Source of the DNA: OMPR01 sp965183835
GTDB lineage: Bacteria; Pseudomonadota; Alphaproteobacteria; Rhodobacterales; Rhodobacteraceae
DNA length: 64,000 nt
Reading direction: 5' to 3'
Assembly: GCA_965183835.1 (NCBI GenBank)
Contig: CBCYME010000015.1
Coordinates: 91,344 to 155,343 of the forward strand
Within the stretch, counting starts at the first letter, position 1, and each line of letters opens with the position of its first letter. This document shows, in pieces, positions 25,239 to 34,755 of the stretch. The notes beneath the pieces are model-generated. The model saw only the letters and a list, made by a program, of their open reading frames with translations. It did no database searches and had not been told where the DNA came from. The translations under genes were made by a program, and so were the position numbers.

Positions 25239-26045
25239 TTACCCCTCTTTGTGGATTTCCACCGAATGTGGATAGGGAATGGAAATACCTTTTGCGTCAA
25301 AGGCTTCTTTAACCGCCTTGGTCATTTCGAACTTCAGATCCCAATAGTCAGCGGCAGCACACCAGAGCCGTACTGTGAGATCAACAGAGCTGTCTCCAAG
25401 ATTGGTAACGCGCACCCAAGGCCCCGGGTCTTTGTGGACCCGCTCATCTGCTGCAGCGATTTCCAGAATAACAGCCATCGCAGCATCCGCGCTGTCACCG
25501 TAATCAATACCAAAAACCAAATCGACACGACGAGTATCATGCGCTGAATAGTTGGTGATAATCGAGCCCCAGGATTGCCCGTTAGGGACAATAATCTGAA
25601 CATTATCTGGCGATACCAGTTCAGTTGTGAACAAGTTTAGATCCTTCACTGTCCCCGATGTGCCCCCAATATCCACAAACTGCCCCAACTTATACGGGCG
25701 AAAGACAACCAACATGACACCGGCAGCCAGATCACTCAGCGTGCCTTGCAAGGCCAAACCAATGGCCAGCGAAGCGGCACCCAGAATTGCAACGATGCTT
25801 GTCGCTTGAATGCCAAAGATCCCCAACACTGCAACCAACACAATCGCCAAGACGACCCATTTGACCATGCTAGCCACAAAGTTCCCCAGCGTCGGGTCAA
25901 TCTGAGGGGTCGCGTTGATCCGTCGCCGCACAAATCCACCGATCATGCCTGCAGCGACCCAACCAACAATCAAAACCACCAAGGCTTTGATCGCATTCAT
26001 CAGGACCGGAGCCATTGCCCCAGCCTCCATCAAAAGTTCGTCCAC
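25239..26045 (-). CDS. Small-conductance mechanosensitive channel (MscS family)
   Basis: 268 aa inner-membrane channel that releases solutes under hypo-osmotic stress. Two to three N-terminal helices, pore helix AASLAIGLALQGTLSDLAAGVMLVVFRPY (residues ~91-119) with the Gly/Ala packing pattern, then the beta domain with FVDIGGTSGTVKDLNLFTTEL and VPNGQSWGSIITNYS. Starts at GTG with GGAG upstream. Convergent with ald. Confidence 0.93.
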   Translation of the reverse strand: MDELLMEAGAMAPVLMNAIKALVVLIVGWVAAGMIGGFVRRRINATPQIDPTLGNFVASMVKWVVLAIVLVAVLGIFGIQATSIVAILGAASLAIGLALQGTLSDLAAGVMLVVFRPYKLGQFVDIGGTSGTVKDLNLFTTELVSPDNVQIIVPNGQSWGSIITNYSAHDTRRVDLVFGIDYGDSADAAMAVILEIAAADERVHKDPGPWVRVTNLGDSSVDLTVRLWCAAADYWDLKFEMTKAVKEAFDAKGISIPYPHSVEIHKEG

Positions 26046-26270
26046 GCGCGTCTCCTACTTCATGTTTAACGGTAAGCCACGCTGTACCAGCGCAATTGCT
26101 TGGCCGGAACCATCGGGTAAATCCGCGCTATGGTCTAGGTTTTAGAATGACGGCAGTTCCCCGGATTGTTCAGTAAAACACAGGCCTTGCTCGAACGGCG
26201 CACAGGCTTTCCCCTAGGAACGGGTCGACAATCCCCTACCTTGAGATCAACCCAAACAAAGGAACGCCCG

Positions 26271-26969
26271 ATGTCCGATTTATCCCAATTCCCGATTACA
26301 AAGAGATGGCCTGCAACCGATCCCAGCATTCTTCAGCTTTACTCGTTCCCAACCCCAAATGGGGTAAAGGCCTCGATCATGCTGGAGGAAATCGGCCTGC
26401 CCTATGAGGCCCACAAGGTTACTTTGTCAGATGTCGATGTCAAAAGCCCCGAGTTCTTATCCTTGAACCCCAACAACAAGATCCCGGCGATTATCGACCC
26501 CGATGGACCAGATGGGCCCCCCATTGGGATATTCGAAAGCGGCGCTATCCTGCTCTATCTGGGCGAAAAAACCGGACAGTTGATCGGCGCGACGGCACGG
26601 GAAAAAACCGAAATAACCCAGTGGGTGATGTTCCAGATGGGTGGTTTAGGACCGATGTTGGGGCAGCTCGGTTTCTTTTATAAATTCGCGGGCGTCGCAA
26701 TCGAAGACCCCCGCCCACGTGACCGCTACATTAGCGAAGCAAAGCGACTGCTCGGCGTTCTCGAGGGGCAATTGGCTGATCGCGACTGGATCGCCGGAGA
26801 ATACTCAATCGCCGATATTGCCATCGGCCCTTGGCTGCGTGGCATCGATTTTTATGGCGCGCAGGAGGTGCTGGGGTGGGACACCCACCCCAACGTCATT
26901 GCGTATCTTGATCGCTTTCTCGCACGCCCTGCCGTTCAACGTGGCCTGACGATCCCAGCGCGCGATTAA
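26271..26969 (+). CDS. Glutathione S-transferase family protein (YghU/nu-class like)
   Basis: 232 aa. Thioredoxin-like domain with QLYSFPTPNGVKASIMLEEIGLPYEAHKV (start ~25), cis-Pro loop NKIPAIIDPDGP and glutathione contact FESGAILLYLGEK, then an all-helical C-terminal domain ending YLDRFLARPAVQRGL. The TPNGxK motif is that of YghU/YfcG-type disulfide-bond oxidoreductases rather than detoxifying GSTs. ATG at 26271 has AAAGGA upstream. Overlaps the convergent ytoQ-like gene by 4 bp. Confidence 0.88.
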   Translation: MSDLSQFPITKRWPATDPSILQLYSFPTPNGVKASIMLEEIGLPYEAHKVTLSDVDVKSPEFLSLNPNNKIPAIIDPDGPDGPPIGIFESGAILLYLGEKTGQLIGATAREKTEITQWVMFQMGGLGPMLGQLGFFYKFAGVAIEDPRPRDRYISEAKRLLGVLEGQLADRDWIAGEYSIADIAIGPWLRGIDFYGAQEVLGWDTHPNVIAYLDRFLARPAVQRGLTIPARD

Positions 26970-27415
26970 CCCGGAAGCGTGCCGGTCAAAACGTAGCGCA
27001 AGATTTCCACGACCTGCCGCGGCTCTTCGGCGACAGCCAATGCCGCGGCATGCACTTCTTTCAGCGCATGTTGATGCTCGGGCGGATTCAGCACGATAAT
27101 TGATTTTCCCAAGGCCGCGGCATATCCCGCATCAAAAGCAGCGCTCCACTGCTTGTACTTTTCACCAAACCGAACAACCACGACATCCGCATCGGTCAAA
27201 CCTTTGCGTGTGCGGATCGCATTAACCATCGCCCCTTTGTGGTCATGCCAGTACTTGTTCGGCTCTTGACCAAGGATGTTCACACCGCAATCGTCGCTCG
27301 CATCATGATCTGTTACCGGGCTGTTGAACGACACATCCAACTCTTTCGCGCCCTCAACAATCTGCTCACGCCAGTCTGAATGGATCTCTCCTGACAGATA
27401 TACCTTGAGTGTCAT
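26966..27415 (-). CDS. YtoQ family protein
   Basis: 149 aa, full length. MTLKVYLSGEIHSDWRE, SPVTDHDASD, DVVVVRFGEKYKQWNAAFDAG-like (here QWSAAFDAGYA) and the C-terminal EPRQVVEILRYV are the YtoQ signature, related to nucleoside 2-deoxyribosyltransferase folds. Biochemical function not established. Follows the degenerate GNAT gene on the same strand with a 15-bp gap. Confidence 0.88.
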   Translation of the reverse strand: MTLKVYLSGEIHSDWREQIVEGAKELDVSFNSPVTDHDASDDCGVNILGQEPNKYWHDHKGAMVNAIRTRKGLTDADVVVVRFGEKYKQWSAAFDAGYAAALGKSIIVLNPPEHQHALKEVHAAALAVAEEPRQVVEILRYVLTGTLPG

Positions 27416-27430
27416 TGCACTTTTCCTCTG

Positions 27431-27751
27431 TTACGTCTCTGTCGCCCTGATGGGACGAGACATGTGAATCCGAATGTTATCCTGCTGGTTCACGACCCAT
27501 CCCAACTGGGTGTAAAGCGCGACATTGGCCAAATGCCAAACATCGTCCCCCGCCACAGCGATCAGGCAACCAACGATACACTCGTCTTCCTCTAAAACCC
27601 AACAAAGATTGTTCTGTAGGACATCGCTGACGCCCTCTGAAACAGCGGGCAATTTCAGCCCTGCGCTCAGATACGGGGCATAAGCCGCGTCGATACAGTT
27701 TACGATCCCCGCCGCGTCATCCAAAGTCGCACGGCGGAGGATCACATCCAT
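27431..27751 (-). pseudogene. GNAT acetyltransferase remnant with internal deletion
   Basis: 106 aa where full GNATs have ~150. The N-terminal strand-helix (MDVILRRATLDDAAGIVNCIDAAYAPYLSAG; residues 1-31) and the C-terminal ALYTQLGW motif are clear, but WHLANVA passes directly into LYTQLGW. The missing ~45 residues hold motif A, the acetyl-CoA pyrophosphate loop. The NVA at the junction would be present on both sides of the lost segment (LANVA and ENVALY in relatives), suggesting deletion between short repeats. Reading frame is kept, but no activity is expected. Start lies 5 bp after the pheT stop. Confidence 0.75.
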
Positions 27752-27755
27752 AGCA

Positions 27756-30152
27756 TTAGCCGCGCAGAACGCCGCCGGTGGCTTTAGCGACTTTTTCGAC
27801 GATCTTTGCACTGACGGCTTCGATGTCTTTTTCCTTCAACGTTTTATCCGTTGGTTGAAGACGTACGGTGATGGCCAGCGATTTCTTGTCTTCGCCAAGG
27901 TTGCCCCCGATGAATTCGTCGAAAACACGCACGTTTTCGATCAACACTTTGTCCGCCCCAACAGCGGCGTTGATCAAGGTCAACGCATCGACATTCGCAT
28001 CAACAACAAAGGCGAAATCCCGTTCAACGGCTTGCAAGTCCCGCAATTCAAGTGCCCCACGCGACGCCCCGGATTTGCGCGGCATGGGAACCTCGTCCGG
28101 CCAAATGGTAAAGGCCATAGCAGGACCTTTGATATCCATTGCGCTCAGCACGCGGGGATGCAGTTCGCCAAAGACACCCATCACTTTTTTAGGACCAAGG
28201 CAGATCTTGCCATGACGTCCCGGATGCCACCAATCCTGCGCGCCACGCAAGATCTGCACTTTGGCAGGGGCACCAATGGCCGCCAGAACGGCCTCGGCAT
28301 CGGCTTTGGCATCATAGACGTCAACAGGACGCGATGCGCCATGCACATCCTTGGGTCCAGTCCGACCAACCAACAGGCCCGAGATCAGGTTATGTTGCTC
28401 GCCGGGTTCACCCCCGTGGAATGCAGGGCCAACCTCGAACAGGGCCAGATCCATATAGCCACGCGCCTGATTGCGGGCCGCAGCCTGCAACAGCCCAGGC
28501 AGCAAAGCCGGACGCATATGGGACATGTCCGAACTGATCGGGTTTGCCAGCATTGTCGCGTCATCCCCACCACCAAACAACGCCGCACTGGCCTGATCGA
28601 TAAAGGAATACGTGACGCATTCATTATACCCCAACGCGGCACAGGTCCGACGCGCAGATACATGACGACGCTGCTGCGGTGTCATCACCGGCTTGGGAAC
28701 ACCATCGGTCAGACGCGGCAGCGGCTTACCTTCGAGCTTGGTCAGGGATGCAATGCGCGCAACCTCTTCTACCAAATCGGCCTCGCCCATAACATCGGGA
28801 CGCCAGCTAGGAACATGCGCCATGTTCCCTTCCAGACGGAAACCAAGGCGTGTCAGCGTCTGACGCTGCTCGCTTTCGGGGATATCCATCCCGACCAGAG
28901 ACCGCACCCGCTCGGCGTCCAACTTGAACGCGCGCGCATGATCTGGCGCTTTGCCAGCCTCAACAACTGCGGACGCTTCGCCCCCACAAATATCCAGGAT
29001 CATCTGAGTGGCTTGTTCCAGCCCTTCGAGCGTGTATTGCGGATCAACACCCCGCTCGAACCGATAACGCGCATCGGAATTGATCTTGAGCGCGCGACCG
29101 GCGAACGCGATCTGAACATTATCCCAGAACGCACTTTCCAAGAACACGTTGACCGTTTCCTCGGTACAGCCGGTGTCGGTGCCGCCCATGATCCCAGCGA
29201 TGCTTTCCGCACCGCTGTCATCTGAAATCACCATCATGCCGGGCTGCAACGTGTATTCTTTGTCATCCAGCGCCGTCAGGGTTTCGCCCCCCGCCGCGCG
29301 ATGGACCCGCAGATTTCCGGCCACCTTGTCCGCGTCAAACACATGCAAAGGCCGGTTGTGGTCGAATGTCATGTAATTGGTGATATCCACCAACGCAGAA
29401 ATCGGACGCAACCCAATTGCCATCAACTGATCCTGCAACCACTGCGGGCTGGGACCATTGCGAACACCCCGGATCACACGACCCGTGAAATGCGGACAGC
29501 CATCGAGCGTATCTTCGTCAATCGACACTTTGATTGGGCTTTCGAATTCACCCTGCACCGGGGTGTAATCCCGGTCTTTGAGAACCCCCAAACCCCGGGC
29601 AGCCAGATCCCGTGCGATCCCCTGCACACCCAATGCGTCAGGGCGGTTTGGCGTGATCGCGATGTCAATCATGGTGTCGACTTTGGCCGGGTCATTTTCG
29701 GCCAGCCAGTCCACGAACCGATCCCCAACCTCACCTGACGGCAGTTCGATGATTCCGTCGTGCTCTTCGGACAGCTCCAGCTCACGCTCGGACGCCATCA
29801 TGCCATAGCTTTCGACGCCCCGGATTTTGCCAACGCCGATGGTGATATCCAATCCGGGAACATACATGCCCGGCTTGCACACAACGACGGTGATGCCTTC
29901 ACGGGCGTTTGGCGCACCGCAGATGATCTGCATTTCGCCTTCGTCCGTATCCACCTTGCACACCCGCAGCTTATCCGCATCGGGATGTTTTTCGGCATGC
30001 TTGACATAGCCAAGGGTAAAATCCTTGAGCCGATCCGCTGGATTGCTGATCTCTTCCACTTCAAGACCCAAATCTGTCAGGGCCTCGGAAATCTCATCCA
30101 CGGATGCATCAGTGTCGAGGTGGTCTTTCAACCATGAGAGGGTGAATTTCAT
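27756..30152 (-). CDS. pheT: Phenylalanyl-tRNA synthetase beta subunit
   Basis: 798 aa, full length. MKFTLSWLKDHLDTDASVDEI, the EMAP/tRNA-binding domain with VCKVDTDEGEMQIICGAPNAREG (~45-67), B3/B4 editing domain, B5 domain, and the C-terminal ferredoxin-like anticodon-binding domain (RDFAFVVDANVDA ... EKDIEAVSAKIVEKV). Essential, acting with PheS as alpha2beta2. Unusually it is about 2.2 kb from pheS, with three accessory genes between them. Confidence 0.97.
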   Translation of the reverse strand: MKFTLSWLKDHLDTDASVDEISEALTDLGLEVEEISNPADRLKDFTLGYVKHAEKHPDADKLRVCKVDTDEGEMQIICGAPNAREGITVVVCKPGMYVPGLDITIGVGKIRGVESYGMMASERELELSEEHDGIIELPSGEVGDRFVDWLAENDPAKVDTMIDIAITPNRPDALGVQGIARDLAARGLGVLKDRDYTPVQGEFESPIKVSIDEDTLDGCPHFTGRVIRGVRNGPSPQWLQDQLMAIGLRPISALVDITNYMTFDHNRPLHVFDADKVAGNLRVHRAAGGETLTALDDKEYTLQPGMMVISDDSGAESIAGIMGGTDTGCTEETVNVFLESAFWDNVQIAFAGRALKINSDARYRFERGVDPQYTLEGLEQATQMILDICGGEASAVVEAGKAPDHARAFKLDAERVRSLVGMDIPESEQRQTLTRLGFRLEGNMAHVPSWRPDVMGEADLVEEVARIASLTKLEGKPLPRLTDGVPKPVMTPQQRRHVSARRTCAALGYNECVTYSFIDQASAALFGGGDDATMLANPISSDMSHMRPALLPGLLQAAARNQARGYMDLALFEVGPAFHGGEPGEQHNLISGLLVGRTGPKDVHGASRPVDVYDAKADAEAVLAAIGAPAKVQILRGAQDWWHPGRHGKICLGPKKVMGVFGELHPRVLSAMDIKGPAMAFTIWPDEVPMPRKSGASRGALELRDLQAVERDFAFVVDANVDALTLINAAVGADKVLIENVRVFDEFIGGNLGEDKKSLAITVRLQPTDKTLKEKDIEAVSAKIVEKVAKATGGVLRG

Positions 30153-30280
30153 TGGGTCGCGTCCGCAGTTGGTCCTTGGTCAAAGGAGGCTTTAGCCGAT
30201 TGCGCCCCCATGGGAAAGGGCAGGCACACATCGTTCTCAAATTACTGCGCCGCCTGTGTCCTTCTCGGGACGCCTCGCAC

Positions 30281-31096
30281 CTAGGGGTATCGCGGTGGAT
30301 TCCCCATCAGCTCATCCAACTGCCAGCCGATCCACCCGTGCGGAATAAAATGACCTCCGGGATGGGTGTCCAACGTGACCTTGCCTCGTTGGCAGGCCGG
30401 CCATTCGGTCCGCGCCAAGGATAGAAACGGCACAACACCCCAAGTCTTTGCCTGCGTGGCTGCACCGCAGCCGTAGTGACGCCGCCACAGAGCCACAGGA
30501 AAGGTCTGATCGCCCTACGGCCCGAACGGGAAATCCATTACGGTGTCATCCAAACCGTGCACATGGCGCACTTCACCCGGGGCTTGCGGGCAGGTTTCCG
30601 ATTGTCGCAACGTGCCAGAGATCGCCAACAAAGCCGCCACATGCTGCCCGCTTTCACAGGCATACCGCCACGCTATCGCGCCACCGAATGAATACCCCGA
30701 CACAAAAACACGGCTCGGATCAATCGGATACCGCGCCGCCACATCGGCCAAAACTGCATTGGCAAAGGCCACATCGTCGGTGTCCGCACTCCAGAAATTC
30801 CAGCTTTTGCCCAACCCATTTGGCGCAACCAACAGGACCCCACGCGACCGCGACGCCCCCGCAATCCGTTCATGCCGCACTACCAGATCGCCCTGCCGTG
30901 CCCATCCGTGAAAATGCAACAGTACTGGCAGCGGTGTTGTCCCGTCCCAATCATCGGGTTCGCGTATATGATAGGACCGCTCGCCCAACTCACACGCGGT
31001 TTGATTGTGGCACTCCCCCGGCTTCCACGGCCCCATAGCCGCGACAGAGGACGCCCACAAAAGGGCCACGAAAACGGATGTCACAGATTGAACCAT
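30281..31096 (-). pseudogene. Secreted alpha/beta hydrolase (PHB depolymerase/LpqC type) with in-frame TAG
   Basis: Read through ~271 aa. Signal peptide MVQSVTSVFVALLWASSVAA, oxyanion region LHFHGWARQ, nucleophile elbow GYSFGG, Asp in HGLDDTV. A TAG at 30515-30517 stops translation after DFPFGP; the same frame continues GDQTFPVALWRRHYGCG and ends with HPGGHFIPHGW, which carries the catalytic His. The truncated product therefore lacks part of the triad. Belongs to COG3509-like esterases. ATG at 31096 starts the signal peptide. Lies in the pheS-pheT interval. Confidence 0.78.
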
Positions 31097-31158
31097 GGGC
31101 CTGACCCTAGCCACATCACCTTTGATGTCACCTCACATTCCTGTGGGATTGCGTAAGG

Positions 31159-31569
31159 TTAATCCTCAGTGACCACAGTGTTTTTCACACCATCAGCCCC
31201 GGCGAAAACCGCAAGAATGCGCACAATATCATCGCCCGTGTTGGTCCCGCTATGGGGTGAGCGAAACGCCTCGACCAACGCATCGCCTTTGCGATAGGTT
31301 TTGGACCCAGCCGCGCCGTAATCCACCGTGATTTCCCCGTCGAGGATATAGGCCGCCAATGGGACGTCATGTTCATGCAGCCCTGTGACCTGCCCCGGCT
31401 GCATGGTCACAATCGCCATCGTGATCTGCGGCGTGCCTATGGGGTATTCCAGCGGCTCGCCAAGGATCGACGTGCTGGTTTGCAGCAGGACATCCACCGG
31501 GGGATAGGTGTCTTTGGCGTGGGCGGTGGAAACGAGGGTAATCAGAGCGGCGGCAAGCAGGTGTTTCAA
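31159..31569 (-). CDS. Secreted cupin-domain protein
   Basis: 136 aa from a TTG start at 31569 with AGAGG upstream, giving a signal peptide KHLLAAALITLVSTAHA. The mature part is a single cupin: PGQVTGLHEHDVPLAAYILDGEITV (His ligands, Glu in E-x-x-x-x-Y replaced) and the second motif FRSPHSGTNTG. Starts further upstream (to 31668) give an implausible Cys/Trp-rich lead. Periplasmic cupins of this kind have no settled function. Follows the hypothetical membrane gene in the pheS-pheT interval. Confidence 0.78.
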   Translation of the reverse strand: MKHLLAAALITLVSTAHAKDTYPPVDVLLQTSTSILGEPLEYPIGTPQITMAIVTMQPGQVTGLHEHDVPLAAYILDGEITVDYGAAGSKTYRKGDALVEAFRSPHSGTNTGDDIVRILAVFAGADGVKNTVVTED

Positions 31570-31776
31570 ATGTGGAGCCTCTGGACATATGCGGTTTTCG
31601 CAAAGATGCCCCGCCGCGCCCCAACAGTCAAAGCCGCACCATCGCCAGATAGCGGAATGGCGATCCAACAGTCTGCCGGGCTACTTTATACCCGCCAAAT
31701 CAGTCTGTCCTGAGACGGAGATATGCCGTATTAAAATCGCTAGCCCGTGCGAGTGGTCTGGCGATGACGCGGCGAC

Positions 31777-32343
31777 CTACCGGCCTTGTTTCCGCGCCTC
31801 TTCAATCATGAGTTCCTTGATTCTTTCAGCAACTTCTTCTGTCAAAAACTCTGATGCAATCTCAGTTCCAAAATGCATATCTTTTCGCATTTGATGAATG
31901 CAGGAGATAAAGCAACGCTCCGCGTCGGCATCCATTTCAGAAATTATGTCCACTTCGTTGCCTGAATGGGCTCCAATAAAATCAATTAGAGCCAATCGTG
32001 CGAAATTTGTCGCTTCAATCACATCGTCAACGCCTGAAACCAAAATCTTTGCATAGCACATCTCGAAACTACGGAATAGCACGCCAATTTCTTGTTCTGC
32101 AGCGCGATGCCTCAATGCAAAGATCAAATCTCGCAAAGCCACGATGGTTTCTTGATAGACCTCAAGGCGTCGAACCCGCAACGCTTCAGCACGATCATAT
32201 CTACGTTGCAGAAAAAAAAGGACAACTGCCCCTACCAACGCAATTGCCGGCCCGAAATTATACACCCAATCGCCAACGCGGCTCAAAAAAGAAAAATCGC
32301 GGCATACATTCTCGCATGCCGAAATCACTTCAGCCGTGCTCAC
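31777..32343 (-). CDS. Hypothetical single-pass membrane protein between pheS and pheT
   Basis: 188 aa from a GTG that overlaps the pheS stop (GTGA), so translation is probably coupled. One membrane helix near residues 29-47 (GPAIALVGAVVLFFLQRR) is followed by a long helical cytoplasmic domain (YDRAEALRVRRLEVYQETIVALRDL, starting ~49), possibly coiled coil. Clearly more AT-rich than pheS, with different codon use, suggesting foreign origin. No family recognised. The 207 bp after it hold no further gene. Confidence 0.65.
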   Translation of the reverse strand: MSTAEVISACENVCRDFSFLSRVGDWVYNFGPAIALVGAVVLFFLQRRYDRAEALRVRRLEVYQETIVALRDLIFALRHRAAEQEIGVLFRSFEMCYAKILVSGVDDVIEATNFARLALIDFIGAHSGNEVDIISEMDADAERCFISCIHQMRKDMHFGTEIASEFLTEEVAERIKELMIEEARKQGR

Positions 32344-33413
32344 CTACTCAAGCCACCATGTAGGTTCGGCATGTCCAGCGATTGGAACCCGTAGTGACGC
32401 AACCAACGTAGGTCACTGTCAAAGAAAGCACGCAAATCGGGGATGCCGTATTTTAGCATCGCGATCCGGTCGATCCCCATGCCAAAAGCAAAGCCCTGAT
32501 AGACATCCGGGTCGATACCCCCGGCTGCGATCACCTTGGGGTGAACCATGCCAGACCCGAGGATCTCCATCCAGTCATCGCCTTCGCCGATCTTGAGCGT
32601 ACCGCCCTCCCACGAACAGCGAATGTCGACTTCGGCCGACGGTTCGGTGAACGGGAAATGCGAGGCGCGGAAGCGCAGGTCGACATTATCAACCTCAAAG
32701 AATGATTTTACGAACTCTTCCAGCACCCACTTCAGGTTCGCCATCGAAATGTTCTTGTCCAGCGCCAGACCTTCGACCTGATGGAACATCGGCGTGTGGG
32801 TCTGATCATAGTCGGCGCGATACACGCCGCCCGGACAGATAATGCGGATCGGCGCGCCCATTTTCTCCATCGACCGGATCTGAACCGGCGAGGTGTGGGT
32901 GCGCAGCACGTGCGGCGGACGATCGTCGCCCTCGGCACGGTGCATATAAAACGTGTCCATTTCAGCCCGTGCGGGGTGGTGGCCCGGAATGTTCAGCGCG
33001 TCGAAATTGTACCAATCGGTATCAATCCGCGGCCCTTCGGCCACCGAGAAACCCAGTTCGGCAAAAATCGCGGTCAGCTCTTCGCTGGCCTGGCTGATCG
33101 GGTGCAACGAACCCTGACGGCTGGGCCGTGTCGGCAGCGTGACATCCAGCCATTCGGTGCGCAGACGCTCATCCAGCGCCGCATCCGCAAGACCGGCTTT
33201 TTTCGCCGCGAGTGCGGAATTGATTTCATCTTTCAGCGCATTCAGCGCCGGACCGGCAACCTGCCGCTCTTCGGGGGTCATTTTGCCGAGTTCCCGCATT
33301 TTCAGCGCGACCTCACCCTTTTTACCTACGGCCGCAAGGCGGATCGCCTCGAGCGCAGATTCATCGCCGGCACCGGCGATTTGACCCAGATATTTTGCCT
33401 TAAGATCGTCCAT
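32340..33413 (-). CDS. pheS: Phenylalanyl-tRNA synthetase alpha subunit
   Basis: 357 aa, class II synthetase. Coiled-coil N-terminus, motif HPISQASEELTAIFAELGF, FDALNIPGHHPARAEMDTFY, THTSPVQIRSM and the motif 3 region GFAFGMGIDRIAMLKYGIPDLR are intact. ATG at 33413 has AGGGGACC upstream. Catalytic partner of PheT. Start of an operon-like run pheS / membrane protein / cupin / hydrolase / pheT. Confidence 0.97.
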   Translation of the reverse strand: MDDLKAKYLGQIAGAGDESALEAIRLAAVGKKGEVALKMRELGKMTPEERQVAGPALNALKDEINSALAAKKAGLADAALDERLRTEWLDVTLPTRPSRQGSLHPISQASEELTAIFAELGFSVAEGPRIDTDWYNFDALNIPGHHPARAEMDTFYMHRAEGDDRPPHVLRTHTSPVQIRSMEKMGAPIRIICPGGVYRADYDQTHTPMFHQVEGLALDKNISMANLKWVLEEFVKSFFEVDNVDLRFRASHFPFTEPSAEVDIRCSWEGGTLKIGEGDDWMEILGSGMVHPKVIAAGGIDPDVYQGFAFGMGIDRIAMLKYGIPDLRAFFDSDLRWLRHYGFQSLDMPNLHGGLSR

Positions 33414-33525
33414 GACGGTCCCCTGATCACGTGTTCCCGTCCTGCTATCACAGCGCGACGCGAAAGCAAGGGGCGCACCGCATTGCATACCCTAACCGCG
33501 ACACCTATGCCGCAGGCTGTGTTTC

Positions 33526-34593
33526 TTAGGCGACGTTCAGCAACCCGGCGGCGTATCCACCGTACACGGGCCGCGCCGATGCCCCATAGGCACCCGACGC
33601 GTGGCACAACTCTGGGAACAGCGCCAATATTTCACCCGCTGTCTCTTGCTCCATATGGCTCAACGCCTCTGCCCCGGGGTAAAAGCTCTCACTCGCAAGC
33701 CCTTGGGTATAGACGATCTGATGCCTGTCAAAAAGAACATGCACATAGCGCAGCGTCCCCATGGGGGCTGCGCAGATGGTGCGATGATTGATCAGTGACT
33801 TGGCCGGGATCAGCACCTCTGGCTCACCAAATAGCAATTCAGCCTGCCACCCTTGGATCAATACCCGATGAAGCGGAGAGACCAGCAAGTCGCAATGCGC
33901 ACCTAGCGTCCCCTCGTTGATCCGCACCGGTGTGAACCGTCCCCGCCCCTTGACCGCGCGGGATCCAACCCAGCGCACCGGTTGCAGCCCATTGTCTTGC
34001 GTTAGAACCAGATCCCCCGGCATCAACCCCTCGACCCGACGCGGACCTGATGCGGTATCAATCAAGGTCCCCGCCGTGAAACAGGCAACGCCCGTATCCC
34101 CCGGCGAAAGCGTCCCATAGGTCAGTTCGGTTGGATTGGGTTGGTTAAACTGAAGGGTTGTTGTGGTGGCGTTGGGCCCAACCAGAACCGGAAGGTTAAC
34201 AGAGGTCGCCCCATCGGCCGCGCCCCCGACCGCAACAATATTCTGTGTCCCGCCCCCGATATCATAGAAATCTTCGACCGTATTGGTTGCTGTATTGGTT
34301 AATGCATAGGCTTCGTAATTATTGCTGCCACCACCATCGGGATCCGTCAGGCGGATATCGAAATAGTCCGCCGAGATCACATAATTCACTTCGCCATTGT
34401 CAGGATCAACAGTCACCTGCACCCAGGGGTGGTCCAGAGTGATCTCAACCCCGACTGCGCCACTGGCCTGATAAAACGAAACGGTGAAATTGGCCGGGTC
34501 ATCTGATGGGCCCAACGACACCTCTAGAAACTCAGACACACCAGAGCTGTTGGCATAAGCATTTGAATAATGAAGTTCACTGATACGGGGCAT
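33526..34593 (-). CDS. Hint (Hedgehog/intein-type) domain protein
   Basis: 355 aa. The N-terminal ~165 residues look like a surface beta-sandwich (FLEVSLGPSDDPANFTVSFY, GGGSNNYEAYAL), resembling lamin-tail-like domains. The C-terminal Hint_2 domain begins VACFTAGTLIDTASGPRRVEGL with the nucleophilic Cys and contains SPLHRVLI. Such proteins are common in Rhodobacterales and are thought to be secreted or surface-bound, with possible autocatalytic cleavage at the Cys. No signal peptide. Partner genes absent. Confidence 0.85.
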   Translation of the reverse strand: MPRISELHYSNAYANSSGVSEFLEVSLGPSDDPANFTVSFYQASGAVGVEITLDHPWVQVTVDPDNGEVNYVISADYFDIRLTDPDGGGSNNYEAYALTNTATNTVEDFYDIGGGTQNIVAVGGAADGATSVNLPVLVGPNATTTTLQFNQPNPTELTYGTLSPGDTGVACFTAGTLIDTASGPRRVEGLMPGDLVLTQDNGLQPVRWVGSRAVKGRGRFTPVRINEGTLGAHCDLLVSPLHRVLIQGWQAELLFGEPEVLIPAKSLINHRTICAAPMGTLRYVHVLFDRHQIVYTQGLASESFYPGAEALSHMEQETAGEILALFPELCHASGAYGASARPVYGGYAAGLLNVA

Positions 34594-34755
34594 ACACGCG
34601 CCTATGTCTTGCTGTTCTGAGACATCAAAGATCTTCTACAAACGTGGTGAAATTATGGACGCAATCGACCAACACTCGGGCAACGCAATTTACCGGGCTT
34701 GCAAGCCCATGCACCCTGGGCCAAGTTCAACCCTAAGACACATAAGGATCAGCGA

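Noticed and set aside
27855..29225. 456-codon open frame opposite pheT
   Set aside because: Shadow of the essential pheT gene; His/Arg-rich translation without domains.
30515..30517. TAG as a pyrrolysine codon
   Set aside because: Pyrrolysine machinery is not expected in Rhodobacterales, and a simple CAG to TAG change explains it.
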